From an uncultured Clostridia bacterium (GTDB taxonomy: Bacteria; Bacillota; Clostridia; Oscillospirales; Acutalibacteraceae): 13,661 nucleotides of DNA. Positions 7,463-13,661 of this stretch are shown piece by piece; position 1 is the first letter of the stretch; each line of letters opens with the position of its first letter. The notes below the pieces were generated by a model. That model worked only from the letters and a program-made list of their open reading frames with translations. It was not told where the DNA came from and did not search any database. A program made the translations under genes and the position numbers. The stretch is taken from contig CALAQQ010000177.1 in assembly GCA_937888485.1 (NCBI GenBank), positions 1-13,661 on the forward strand, written 5' to 3'.

Positions 7463-8953
7463 ATAAAAGTTTTACTTATTATGCCATATAATTCCGATTT
7501 GATTCATGCGGTATCTTTGCCTTTAGGATTAATTTCTATCGCTACAAATCTTAAACACAATGGTTATGATGTAAAAATCTGCGATATGTCTGTTTCGCAT
7601 GTAAAAATAGAAAAAATTTTTGACGATTATGCTCCGGATGTTGTCGGTATATCGCTTTCATCTGTTAAACATTTAATGGGGGCACTTCACGTTTCTAAAA
7701 AACTCAGAAAAAAAGGTGTACCAATAGTGTGGGGAGGAACATTCTGCGACGTTGCTGAATCTGAAATTCTTTTAAGTTGCAAAAATGTCGACTGCCTGAG
7801 TTTTTGCGAGGGTGAAGAAACATGGCTTGATATTGTAAAAAGTATTGAAAATGGAACAGGTTTTGAAAATATAAACGGAATTGCATACCGCAATAAAGAT
7901 GGAAAAATAGTTGTTACCCCAAACAGAGAATATATTGATTTAACATCTCTTCCTGTTCTTGATTATTCACTTGTTGATGTAAAGGCATATGCGCAATATT
8001 TATATGGATGTAAAAATCTTATGTACGTTTATCTTTCAAAAGGTTGTCCGTGTCAATGCACGTTTTGTGCAAATCAGATAACACACAGATGTACATACAG
8101 ACGACGTTTATTAGAACATTTTATGCAAGAAACAAAGATTCTTGTTGAAAATTATGGTGTTGACGGATTATATTTCGGAGATGAAATTTGTTTTCTTACC
8201 AAAGATCAAGTTTATGAAGTGTGCGATGCGTTTGAAAGATCAGGATTAAAATTCAATTGGGGATTTCAAACAAGAATCGGTGTTCTTTCCGAGGCTGAGT
8301 TTCAGCGTTGCTATGATTGTGGTTGCCGCTGGATAGATTTTGGAATTGAAAGCGGAAACAAAGAGCAGCTGAAAATTATGAAAAAAGCCATTCCTTATGA
8401 TGAGATTGTTCCGACCTTTGAGATATGTGACAAAATTGGAATTATTTCACTTGCAAATTTTATTGTTGGTTTACCCGGTGAAACCGAGGAACAGCTTATG
8501 GATACCGTAAATCTTGCAAAAAAAATCAAGGCAACTCAATGTTCGTTCCTTCAGTACTGCATCTTACCTAAAACGGAAATGGGAAAACTTGCGATAAAAT
8601 CGGGTCTTGTCAAGCATCCCATACGTAAATTGAATGATTACAAGAAAATCGACTTTTTCCTTTCTAAAACTGATAATCTTTCAAAAATCAAACAGAAGGA
8701 ATTGGAAGTTGTTCAATCATATTTTTTATGGCAAGCTATCTTTCGCAAAGATTATTCTGAAGAAACGCAAAATTATGATTTATTTATAAAGCATATCAAA
8801 ACTTTGTTTAGGAGATTGAGATTTTTGTCACTTCCAAATGCGGCTTTATGTTTGTTCGAATTTGTTTTTCTTGCGTTTCGTTTCTTTTTTGATACACATT
8901 TTCATCCTGGGATTATTAAGAAATACGGTTTGCATGATTTTAAAAAGCGATAA
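7463..8953 (+). CDS. B12-binding-domain radical SAM protein of unknown substrate (probable ATA start)
   Basis: The protein has 496 residues from 7463, or 490 from the first ATG at 7481. Residues below count from 7463. The N-terminal Rossmann-like cobalamin-binding domain opens with KVLLIMPYNS and continues through DVVGISLSSVKH and PIVWGGTFCD. I see no DxHxxG motif, as is common in this class. The radical SAM barrel follows, with KGCPCQCTFCANQ giving C195-x3-C199-x2-C202 for the [4Fe-4S] cluster and an extra cysteine at 197. Barrel elements LYFGDEICF, WGFQTRIG, WIDFGIESGNKEQL and FIVGLPGETEEQLM are all intact. The C-terminal end has a hydrophobic stretch (about 455-477) that may touch the membrane. 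Known relatives methylate or rearrange unactivated carbons in lipids, cofactors and natural products. The gene stands alone between its own promoter and terminator and looks more AT-rich than its neighbours. If 7481 were the start, the first beta strand would be missing. Confidence 0.88.
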   Translation: MKVLLIMPYNSDLIHAVSLPLGLISIATNLKHNGYDVKICDMSVSHVKIEKIFDDYAPDVVGISLSSVKHLMGALHVSKKLRKKGVPIVWGGTFCDVAESEILLSCKNVDCLSFCEGEETWLDIVKSIENGTGFENINGIAYRNKDGKIVVTPNREYIDLTSLPVLDYSLVDVKAYAQYLYGCKNLMYVYLSKGCPCQCTFCANQITHRCTYRRRLLEHFMQETKILVENYGVDGLYFGDEICFLTKDQVYEVCDAFERSGLKFNWGFQTRIGVLSEAEFQRCYDCGCRWIDFGIESGNKEQLKIMKKAIPYDEIVPTFEICDKIGIISLANFIVGLPGETEEQLMDTVNLAKKIKATQCSFLQYCILPKTEMGKLAIKSGLVKHPIRKLNDYKKIDFFLSKTDNLSKIKQKELEVVQSYFLWQAIFRKDYSEETQNYDLFIKHIKTLFRRLRFLSLPNAALCLFEFVFLAFRFFFDTHFHPGIIKKYGLHDFKKR

Positions 8954-9052
8954 TAATTTTATCATTTTATTGAGGTAATATATTTGAACTTGCCAAATTG
9001 TGCGGACATAACATAAAACCTCTATGGCGTAAATATTTAATTAAGCGACATT

Positions 9053-9087
9053 CTGACTTCGTTTTTGAGCGGAGTCAGTTTTGTTTG
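9053..9087 (+). terminator. Rho-independent terminator after the radical SAM gene
   Basis: CTGACTTCG (9053-9061) pairs with CGGAGTCAG (9070-9078) over nine pairs with one G-T wobble, around an 8-base loop. TTTTGTTT follows. It lies about 100 bases after the radical SAM stop codon. The stretch 8954-9052 holds no convincing gene. Confidence 0.75.
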
Positions 9088-9089
9088 AA

Positions 9090-9125
9090 TCTTTTTTAAA
9101 AATAGATAGGTCTTTCTATAAAAGA
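9090..9125 (+). other. Imperfect AT-rich hairpin in the gap after the radical SAM gene
   Basis: TCTTTT (9090-9095) can pair with AAAAGA (9120-9125), and ATAGA (9102-9106) with TCTAT (9115-9119), leaving a one-sided internal bulge. The structure is weak and may be incidental. It is listed because it sits between two better hairpins. Confidence 0.3.
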
Positions 9126-9140
9126 TGTTTGAAATATTAC

Positions 9141-9179
9141 AACAACGGTGACAGATTTCGTTTCTGTTGCCGCTTTGTT
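9141..9179 (+). other. Long stem-loop between radical SAM gene and phosphoesterase unit
   Basis: Bases 9146-9155 pair with 9163-9172 (10 pairs, two G-T wobbles) around a 7-base loop. AACAA (9141-9145) can extend the stem with TTGTT (9175-9179) across a two-base bulge. The downstream sequence is only moderately T-rich, so it could be a weak second terminator, the 3' end of a short RNA, or a processed leader. Nothing protein-coding is seen from 9088 to 9255. Confidence 0.45.
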
Positions 9180-9239
9180 ATTTCTTACTGTCTCAATCGA
9201 ACGCTTTATAATTCACCCGGTTTCGTCGTTTGACAAGAT

Positions 9240-9255
9240 TCAGTATTATTACTGA
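9240..9255. promoter_or_regulatory. Operator-like inverted repeat next to the -35 box
   Basis: TCAGTA-TTAT-TACTGA is a perfect 6-base inverted repeat with a 4-base spacer. It ends directly before the -35 hexamer at 9256 and centres about 43 bases upstream of the predicted transcription start. That is a usual place for an activator site, or for a repressor overlapping polymerase. The binding protein is unknown. Confidence 0.45.
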
Positions 9256-9284
9256 TTGACTTTTTAAGTTATATATTTTATTAT
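9256..9284 (+). promoter_or_regulatory. Strong sigma-A-like promoter of the phosphoesterase/GH95 unit
   Basis: TTGACT (9256-9261) and TATTAT (9279-9284) are exactly 17 bases apart, each matching consensus at 5 of 6 positions. Transcription would start near 9291, just before the AAGGAG at 9300-9305. No better promoter is seen closer to the phosphoesterase, so this probably drives the broken ORF, the phosphoesterase and GH95 together. Confidence 0.65.
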
Positions 9285-9313
9285 TAAACTAAACAAATTA
9301 AGGAGTTTTAAAT

Positions 9314-9456
9314 ATGATGTAATTTCTCAAAAGGTTTTCTGCGCTCATCTTTGCTTTTTTCAAACTGTGATATTTAATGTAAGCTACGGTGAGTTTTCAC
9401 CACTTGATATTGCAGAAACACCCTATACTCAATACAATTTTAAAATTGTACAATAA
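9314..9456 (+). pseudogene. Remnant of a small exported protein (stop at codon 3, then frameshift)
   Basis: AAGGAG (9300-9305) lies eight bases before ATG ATG TAA (9314-9322), so translation should begin and stop almost at once. Past the stop, the same frame reads FLKRFSALIFAFF, a typical basic-plus-hydrophobic signal peptide start, and then reaches TGA. Adding one T to the T6 run near 9355-9360 would switch the reading to a frame giving QTVIFNVSYGEFSPLDIAE and ending at TAA 9454-9456. Two small changes (TAA to AAA, and one T) therefore restore a secreted peptide of about 47 codons. This suggests a decayed gene or the N-terminal fragment of one. The alternative is a genuine two-codon leader ORF. 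No family is recognised. Confidence 0.45.
9433..9450. repeat. Perfect 18-base palindrome upstream of the phosphoesterase gene
   Basis: TACAATTTTAAAATTGTA is identical to its reverse complement. It lies 39 bases before the phosphoesterase start, at the end of the broken ORF. It may be a protein-binding site or only an AT-rich coincidence; the flanking C-G pairs make pure coincidence less likely. Confidence 0.5.
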
Positions 9457-9489
9457 TTATTAAATAAATTTGAAATTAAGAGGTGCAAT

Positions 9490-10554
9490 ATGGCAACTGT
9501 AAAACTTATCTTAGCTTTCTTCATTTCACTGTTTCAGATTCTTTCTCCCGTAGCAGCGCTTGTTGTAAATTTAGGTGAGAACAACTTTTTTACCGAATGG
9601 TCATCAAACGATAAATTCACTGCAGATTATTGTGCAGAAATAAAAAAGAATCCCGATGAAGATTTTATAATTCTCAATCTTGCGGATATTCAGCTAAAAG
9701 ATGATCTGGTTTATGAAGAACAGGGTGAGAAGACGGCAGAAATGATTGACACCCTCGTTGAAGAAACCAAGCCCGACCTTATCACTCTGACGGGAGATAA
9801 TGCTTGGGGTACAATAGCATATATAAAACTTATCCATCAGATTGATTCTTACGGTATTCCTTGGGCACCTGTTATGGGAAACCATGATGGTCAGTGTCTG
9901 ATTAATGAATTCTGGGCAGCTTATCTTCTTTATGAGGCAGAAAATTGCCTTTTTGAATTCGGTCCCGAAAATATGGGGTACGGCAACTATATTATTAACA
10001 TTACTGAAAACGGAAAAATCATACACACACTTTTTATGGTTGACACTCATAATAATGCTGAATTTACACTTGAAGATGGTTCAACGGTAAGCGGTTATGA
10101 TCATCTTTGGAATAATCAGATTGAGTGGTATAAATGGGCGCTTAAAGGCATTACCGAAATTGAGGGCAAAACTGTTGAAAGTTCGGTTTTCTTACATATT
10201 CCGGTATGCGAATATAAGGATGCGTGGTTAAAAGCCTATGGCAGCGATGAGAACGGAACTCTTGCACCCGAGCTTGCACCCGATGCAATCGGAATTAACG
10301 GTGAAGGCGTATGTTGTTCACCCGTAAACAACGGCTTCTTTGATGTCTGCAAAGAATTCGGAAGCACAAAAAATATATTTGCAGGTCATGATCATGCAAA
10401 TAATTTTCAGATTTATCATGAAGGCATTAGACTCAACTATACTCTTAAAACCGGATACGGTGCATATTATACCGACGGTCTTATGGGAGGAACCGTAATA
10501 TCAATTAATTCCAACGGTGCAGCTAACGCAGAGCATTATTATGTGTCAGAATGA
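9490..10554 (+). CDS. Exported or membrane-anchored calcineurin-like metallophosphoesterase
   Basis: A 354-residue protein that starts with a signal peptide or anchor (hydrophobic residues about 5-27, with a possible cleavage site near A23), so the catalytic part is outside the membrane. The metal-binding motifs of the calcineurin-like fold appear in order: NLADIQL (D66, with Q68 where the family usually has His), TGDNAW (D103, N104), MGNHDG (N131, H132, D133), FLHIP (H236) and AGHDHANNF (H300, H302). The first motif is DxQ instead of DxH, a change seen in some extracellular branches. The start is supported by AAGAGGTG (9478-9485). The gene is followed after 29 bases by GH95, so the two are probably co-transcribed. 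A role in removing phosphate or a phosphodiester from glycans or nucleotides at the cell surface is inference. Family assignment is firm; substrate is unknown. Confidence 0.87.
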   Translation: MATVKLILAFFISLFQILSPVAALVVNLGENNFFTEWSSNDKFTADYCAEIKKNPDEDFIILNLADIQLKDDLVYEEQGEKTAEMIDTLVEETKPDLITLTGDNAWGTIAYIKLIHQIDSYGIPWAPVMGNHDGQCLINEFWAAYLLYEAENCLFEFGPENMGYGNYIINITENGKIIHTLFMVDTHNNAEFTLEDGSTVSGYDHLWNNQIEWYKWALKGITEIEGKTVESSVFLHIPVCEYKDAWLKAYGSDENGTLAPELAPDAIGINGEGVCCSPVNNGFFDVCKEFGSTKNIFAGHDHANNFQIYHEGIRLNYTLKTGYGAYYTDGLMGGTVISINSNGAANAEHYYVSE

Positions 10555-10583
10555 AGTAATATAATTATTTAGGTTGTGAAAAT

Positions 10584-12914
10584 ATGTCAACAAAACTTTG
10601 GTATGATGAATTTGTAAATGATTGGATGTGGGCATTGCCATTAGGTAACGGAAGAATCGGTGCTATGCAATACGGCAACCCCGATTGTGAACAAATTGAA
10701 ATAAATGAAGAATCCCTTTGGTGCGGCAGAAAAATCAAAGAAAAATATCATGCTTCACCTGATGCCCTCAAGGAAATCCGCCATCTTATCAGAGAAGAAA
10801 AACTTAAAGAAGCGGCTCAACTTGCACGTCAGACTTTTCTATCCGATCCTCCTGTTGTCCGTTCATATGAAAGCTTCGGAGAAATTTTTATTGATTTCCT
10901 TGATAAATCACCGGTTTCCAACTATCGCAAAGAATTAGAATTAAGCGAAGCAGTTGCTCGTATCTTCTGGACAAAAAGCAAAATTAATTATAAGAGTGAA
11001 TGTTTTATCAGCGAGGATTATGACGGATTGGTCTATAAGGTTGAATCTGACGAAAAACCGTTTTCCTGTAATGTTAGTATAAAAAGAAAGCAGGACACCT
11101 ACAGCTCCTGTATAAATTCTGATACGATAATTATGAATGGCAGAATTACATACAACACACATCACTATTACGGTGAAGGTGGTGAGGGTATGTCATTCGG
11201 CTCAAAACTTTTTATTAAAACAGACGGAGAATTAAATGCTGACCACAGCACAATAACGGTTATTGATGCAACATATGTTATTGTTTATGCCGCCTTTGAA
11301 ACAAATTACAATGTTAACAAATACGACATTGATGAAACCATTGATTTCAAGAGTAAGTTAAATAAAACAATCGAAAGCCTTAAAAATACTGATTATGAAA
11401 AAATTAAGGTAAATCATATTTCAACTCATAAGAAATGGTTCGGTAATGTTCAACTCGAATTAGAATCAACTGAAATCAGTAAATTAACAACAAACCAAAG
11501 GCTCAAAGAAATCAAATGGGATGAATACGATCCCGACTTATATGCTCTTTACTATAATTTCGGCAGATATCTTCTAATCGAAAGCTCAGGTAAAAATGCC
11601 AGACTTCCCGCTAACCTTCAAGGTATCTGGTGTCATGACTTTAATCCACCCTGGGGTAGTGATTTCCACACCAACATAAATCTTCAGATGAATTATTGGC
11701 CAAGTGAATGTGCTAATCTTTCCGAAACATCTGCACCTTTCATTAATTTCATGAAGATGGTAAGCTCCTTCGGTTCTGAAACCGCTAAGGAACTGTTCGA
11801 TGCAAGAGGTTGGGTGATCAATCATACTACAGATGCATTCGGTAGAACAGGAGTTCACGACAGCGTTGACTGCGGATTTTTCCCCATGGCAGGACCATGG
11901 CTTTGCCTCAATCTTTGGGAGCATTATGAATACACAAACAATTTAAATTATCTCGAAGATATTTATCCCATTTTAAAAGGTGCCTGTGAATTTATACAGG
12001 ACTATTTAATTGAAAATGAGAGGGGACAACTAATTACTTCTCCGTCAAACTCTCCCGAAAACGAATTTTATTATATAGATTCTAATGGAGAAAAGCAGGA
12101 AAGTATGTTTACTGAGGGAGCGACAATAGATTTTCAGATTATCTATGCTCTTTTCACACGTACTGCACACGCATGCAGGATTCTGAAGAAAGATGAGGAT
12201 TTTTCAAAAACTCTTTTTGAAGTTTTAGAAAGGCTTCCTAACATGGAAATCAGTGAGCGTTACGGTACAATTCGCGAATGGATTAAGGATTATGAGGAAA
12301 CCGATCCGGGACACCGTCATATATCTCATCTTTTCGGATTATTTCCGGGTGATCAGATTAATGAAAACAACCCTGAAATCTATGAGGCAGCCAAAAGAAC
12401 CATTGCCCGTAGAATTGAAAACGGCGGCGGTTCAACAGGTTGGTCAAGAGCCTGGACAATCTGCTTCTATACCCGTCTTAAAGACGGAGAAAATGCATTT
12501 AAGCATCTTAAATTTTTACTTGAAAAATGCACTGCAAACAATCTTTTTGATATTCATCCTCCATTTCAGATTGACGGTAATTTCGGTGGAGTTGCCGCTA
12601 TTACTGAAATGTTTCTTCAAAGCCATCTCGGCTCTCCTGACAACAGGATATCAGAACTTTTACCCGCATTGCCAAATGACTGGAAAAACGGAAGTGTTAA
12701 AGGTATCAAGGCAAGAGGTAATCTGACATTCGATATTTTCTGGGAAAATTCAGTTCTTAAAAACGCTTCTGTAACTGCAGAAGATGACTGTATGTTAAGA
12801 ATTAAATTAAATGATAAAACAGTAAATCTCAAAGCTAATAAACCTTTTATAATAGAAGAGAACTGTCTTAAGACTGAACTTTCCGCAGGAGAAACAGTTA
12901 AACTTACAAATTAA
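10584..12914 (+). CDS. GH95 family glycoside hydrolase (alpha-L-fucosidase or alpha-L-galactosidase)
   Basis: This 776-residue protein spans the full family length and has no signal peptide, so it should act in the cytoplasm. The N-terminal domain starts with LWYDEFVNDWMWALPLGNG (5-23) and has LNEESLW-like INEESLWCG (40-48). The (alpha/alpha)6 catalytic barrel contains NLQGIWCHDFNPPWGSDFH, then TNINLQMNYWPSE (363-375). It continues with TSPSNSPENEF (485-495), GHRHISHLFGLFPGDQI (576-592), STGWSRAW (617-624) and HPPFQIDGNFGG (658-669). By analogy with the well-studied bifidobacterial AfcA, the catalytic set would be N364, N366, E492 and D664, and all are present. The family inverts alpha-1,2-linked L-fucose, and some members act on L-galactose instead. 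The start has only a weak AGGTTGTGA site ending a few bases upstream, fitting a downstream operon gene. Confidence 0.95.
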   Translation: MSTKLWYDEFVNDWMWALPLGNGRIGAMQYGNPDCEQIEINEESLWCGRKIKEKYHASPDALKEIRHLIREEKLKEAAQLARQTFLSDPPVVRSYESFGEIFIDFLDKSPVSNYRKELELSEAVARIFWTKSKINYKSECFISEDYDGLVYKVESDEKPFSCNVSIKRKQDTYSSCINSDTIIMNGRITYNTHHYYGEGGEGMSFGSKLFIKTDGELNADHSTITVIDATYVIVYAAFETNYNVNKYDIDETIDFKSKLNKTIESLKNTDYEKIKVNHISTHKKWFGNVQLELESTEISKLTTNQRLKEIKWDEYDPDLYALYYNFGRYLLIESSGKNARLPANLQGIWCHDFNPPWGSDFHTNINLQMNYWPSECANLSETSAPFINFMKMVSSFGSETAKELFDARGWVINHTTDAFGRTGVHDSVDCGFFPMAGPWLCLNLWEHYEYTNNLNYLEDIYPILKGACEFIQDYLIENERGQLITSPSNSPENEFYYIDSNGEKQESMFTEGATIDFQIIYALFTRTAHACRILKKDEDFSKTLFEVLERLPNMEISERYGTIREWIKDYEETDPGHRHISHLFGLFPGDQINENNPEIYEAAKRTIARRIENGGGSTGWSRAWTICFYTRLKDGENAFKHLKFLLEKCTANNLFDIHPPFQIDGNFGGVAAITEMFLQSHLGSPDNRISELLPALPNDWKNGSVKGIKARGNLTFDIFWENSVLKNASVTAEDDCMLRIKLNDKTVNLKANKPFIIEENCLKTELSAGETVKLTN

Positions 12915-12916
12915 CA

Positions 12917-12939
12917 TCCTAATTTTAGGAATTATTTTT
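12917..12939 (+). terminator. Weak terminator candidate after GH95
   Basis: TCCTA (12917-12921) pairs with TAGGA (12926-12930) around a 4-base loop, with a T5 run at 12935-12939. The stem is only five pairs, so termination may be partial. Confidence 0.4.
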
Positions 12940-12950
12940 CATTTTTAGTA

Positions 12951-12979
12951 TTGTTTTAAATTTTAAATAGTGATAAGAT
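12951..12979 (+). promoter_or_regulatory. Possible promoter for the oxidoreductase gene
   Basis: TTGTTT (12951-12956) and TAAGAT (12974-12979) are 17 bases apart, with TG at 12971-12972 giving an extended -10. The hexamer matches are modest (3/6 and 4/6). A perfect TATAAT at 12990-12995 sits too close to the ribosome binding site to give a leader. Confidence 0.35.
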
Positions 12980-13012
12980 TGAATTAATATATAATAACGG
13001 AGGTTATTTGTT

Positions 13013-13661
13013 ATGGATAAGAAACTTAAAATCGGCGTTTTCGGTGCAAGAAGAGGATGCGGTATTTCACAGGGTCTTACTCTCACTGACAAAGCATATA
13101 TCAGCGCAGTTTGCGATTATGATGAATCAACTTATGAAAACATAAAGAAATTCTGCTGCGACGAAACAAAATTCTATACCGACTTTGATGAATTCATTGA
13201 CAGCGGTATGGATGCTGTTGTTCTTACCAACTACTTTCATCAGCACGCAAAATATGCGATTATCGCTCTTGAAAAAGGCATTCACGTTTTAAGCGAAACA
13301 ATGCCCGCAGTTACAATGGCTGAATGCGTTGCAATCTGCCGTGCATCGGAAAAGAGCGGTGCAATCTATATGCTCGCAGAAAACTATGCTTATTTTGCAG
13401 TTATCAGCAAGCTTACGGAGATTTATCAGAACGGCTCGCTCGGCGAAGCTCTTTACTGCGAAGGCGAATACGTTCATCCCATGAGCCACGAAGAATATGT
13501 TCACTATACGCCCACAACTACTCATTGGCGTGCACAGATGCCTTCGGGCTTCTATCTGAGCCATTCATTTGCACCTCTTATGAGAGTTACAAACGATATA
13601 CCCGTTTCCGTTAATGCAAGAAGCATTTATACAGACGGAATGCGCCAGGAGCGTGAAGGCG
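13013..13661 (+). CDS. Gfo/Idh/MocA family oxidoreductase (N-terminal 216 residues, cut by the window end)
   Basis: The reading frame starts at an ATG behind CGGAGG (12998-13003) and stays open to the window edge. The N-terminal half is the Rossmann dinucleotide-binding domain: KIGVFGARRGCG (5-16), AVCDYDE after strand 2, and DAVVLTNYFHQHAKYAIIALEKGIHVLSE (67-95). These are family hallmarks. The usual EKP motif, whose lysine contacts the nicotinamide and substrate, reads SETMPAV (94-100), so the lysine is replaced. Later come AENYAYF (122-128) and GFYLSHSFAPL (179-189), the latter matching the region that carries the active-site histidine (H184). Members oxidise or reduce sugars, inositols and amino sugars using NAD(P). 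Placed after GH95, it may process the released sugar. Substrate is unknown, and the C-terminal part is not visible. Confidence 0.85.
   Translation, partial: MDKKLKIGVFGARRGCGISQGLTLTDKAYISAVCDYDESTYENIKKFCCDETKFYTDFDEFIDSGMDAVVLTNYFHQHAKYAIIALEKGIHVLSETMPAVTMAECVAICRASEKSGAIYMLAENYAYFAVISKLTEIYQNGSLGEALYCEGEYVHPMSHEEYVHYTPTTTHWRAQMPSGFYLSHSFAPLMRVTNDIPVSVNARSIYTDGMRQEREG

Noticed and set aside
8984..9016. Ten-codon ORF starting with TTG after a GAGGTAA, followed by more open frame interrupted by two TAA codons
   Set aside because: The frame is intriguing, but the peptide is very short, has a TTG start and matches nothing I recognise. It overlaps a region better explained as terminator and spacer.
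12990..12995. Perfect TATAAT as the oxidoreductase promoter
   Set aside because: The start would fall at the ribosome binding site (12998-13003), and no -35 hexamer is seen 16-18 bases upstream.

Overview
The window looks like chromosomal carbohydrate-utilisation DNA from a low-G+C, Gram-positive, Clostridia-like (gut or rumen Firmicutes) bacterium. The reasons are the AT-rich sequence, strong AGGAGG-type ribosome binding sites, all genes lying on the plus strand in short operons, and a glycosidase-rich gene content. The genus assignment is inference. No tRNA, rRNA, CRISPR array, insertion sequence or phage gene was seen.

Region 1 (1-7206) is an operon entered part-way. It holds the last codons of an unknown gene, a histidine-phosphatase-family enzyme, an MFS permease of fucose-permease type, a cytoplasmic GH106-like (alpha-L-rhamnosidase-related) glycosidase, and a large protein with five membrane segments followed by an extracellular right-handed beta-helix. 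A clear rho-independent terminator closes it.

Region 2 (about 7340-9087) is a single-gene unit with its own extended -10 promoter and terminator. It encodes a B12-binding-type radical SAM enzyme. Its true start appears to be an ATA codon, or an ATG that has mutated, because the only good ribosome binding site and the canonical N-terminal strand both point to position 7463. The gene looks more AT-rich than its neighbours and has no obvious link to sugar metabolism.

Region 3 (about 9090-12930) starts with a structured gap containing several hairpins. It continues with a strong promoter, an operator-like inverted repeat, and a broken small exported ORF (ATG ATG TAA followed by a frameshifted remnant). 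The exported or membrane-anchored metallophosphoesterase and the GH95 alpha-L-fucosidase/galactosidase follow.

Region 4 (12950-end) has a possible promoter and a Gfo/Idh/MocA oxidoreductase that runs off the window and lacks the usual EKP lysine.

Taken together, GH106, GH95 and a GH141/GH120-like beta-helix protein, with a deoxysugar-type permease and a sugar oxidoreductase, suggest use of rhamnose-, fucose- or L-galactose-decorated glycans such as pectin side chains. That substrate is inference. The items most worth a second look are the ATA start, the orphan radical SAM gene, the broken leader ORF with its operator-like repeats, and the polytopic beta-helix protein.
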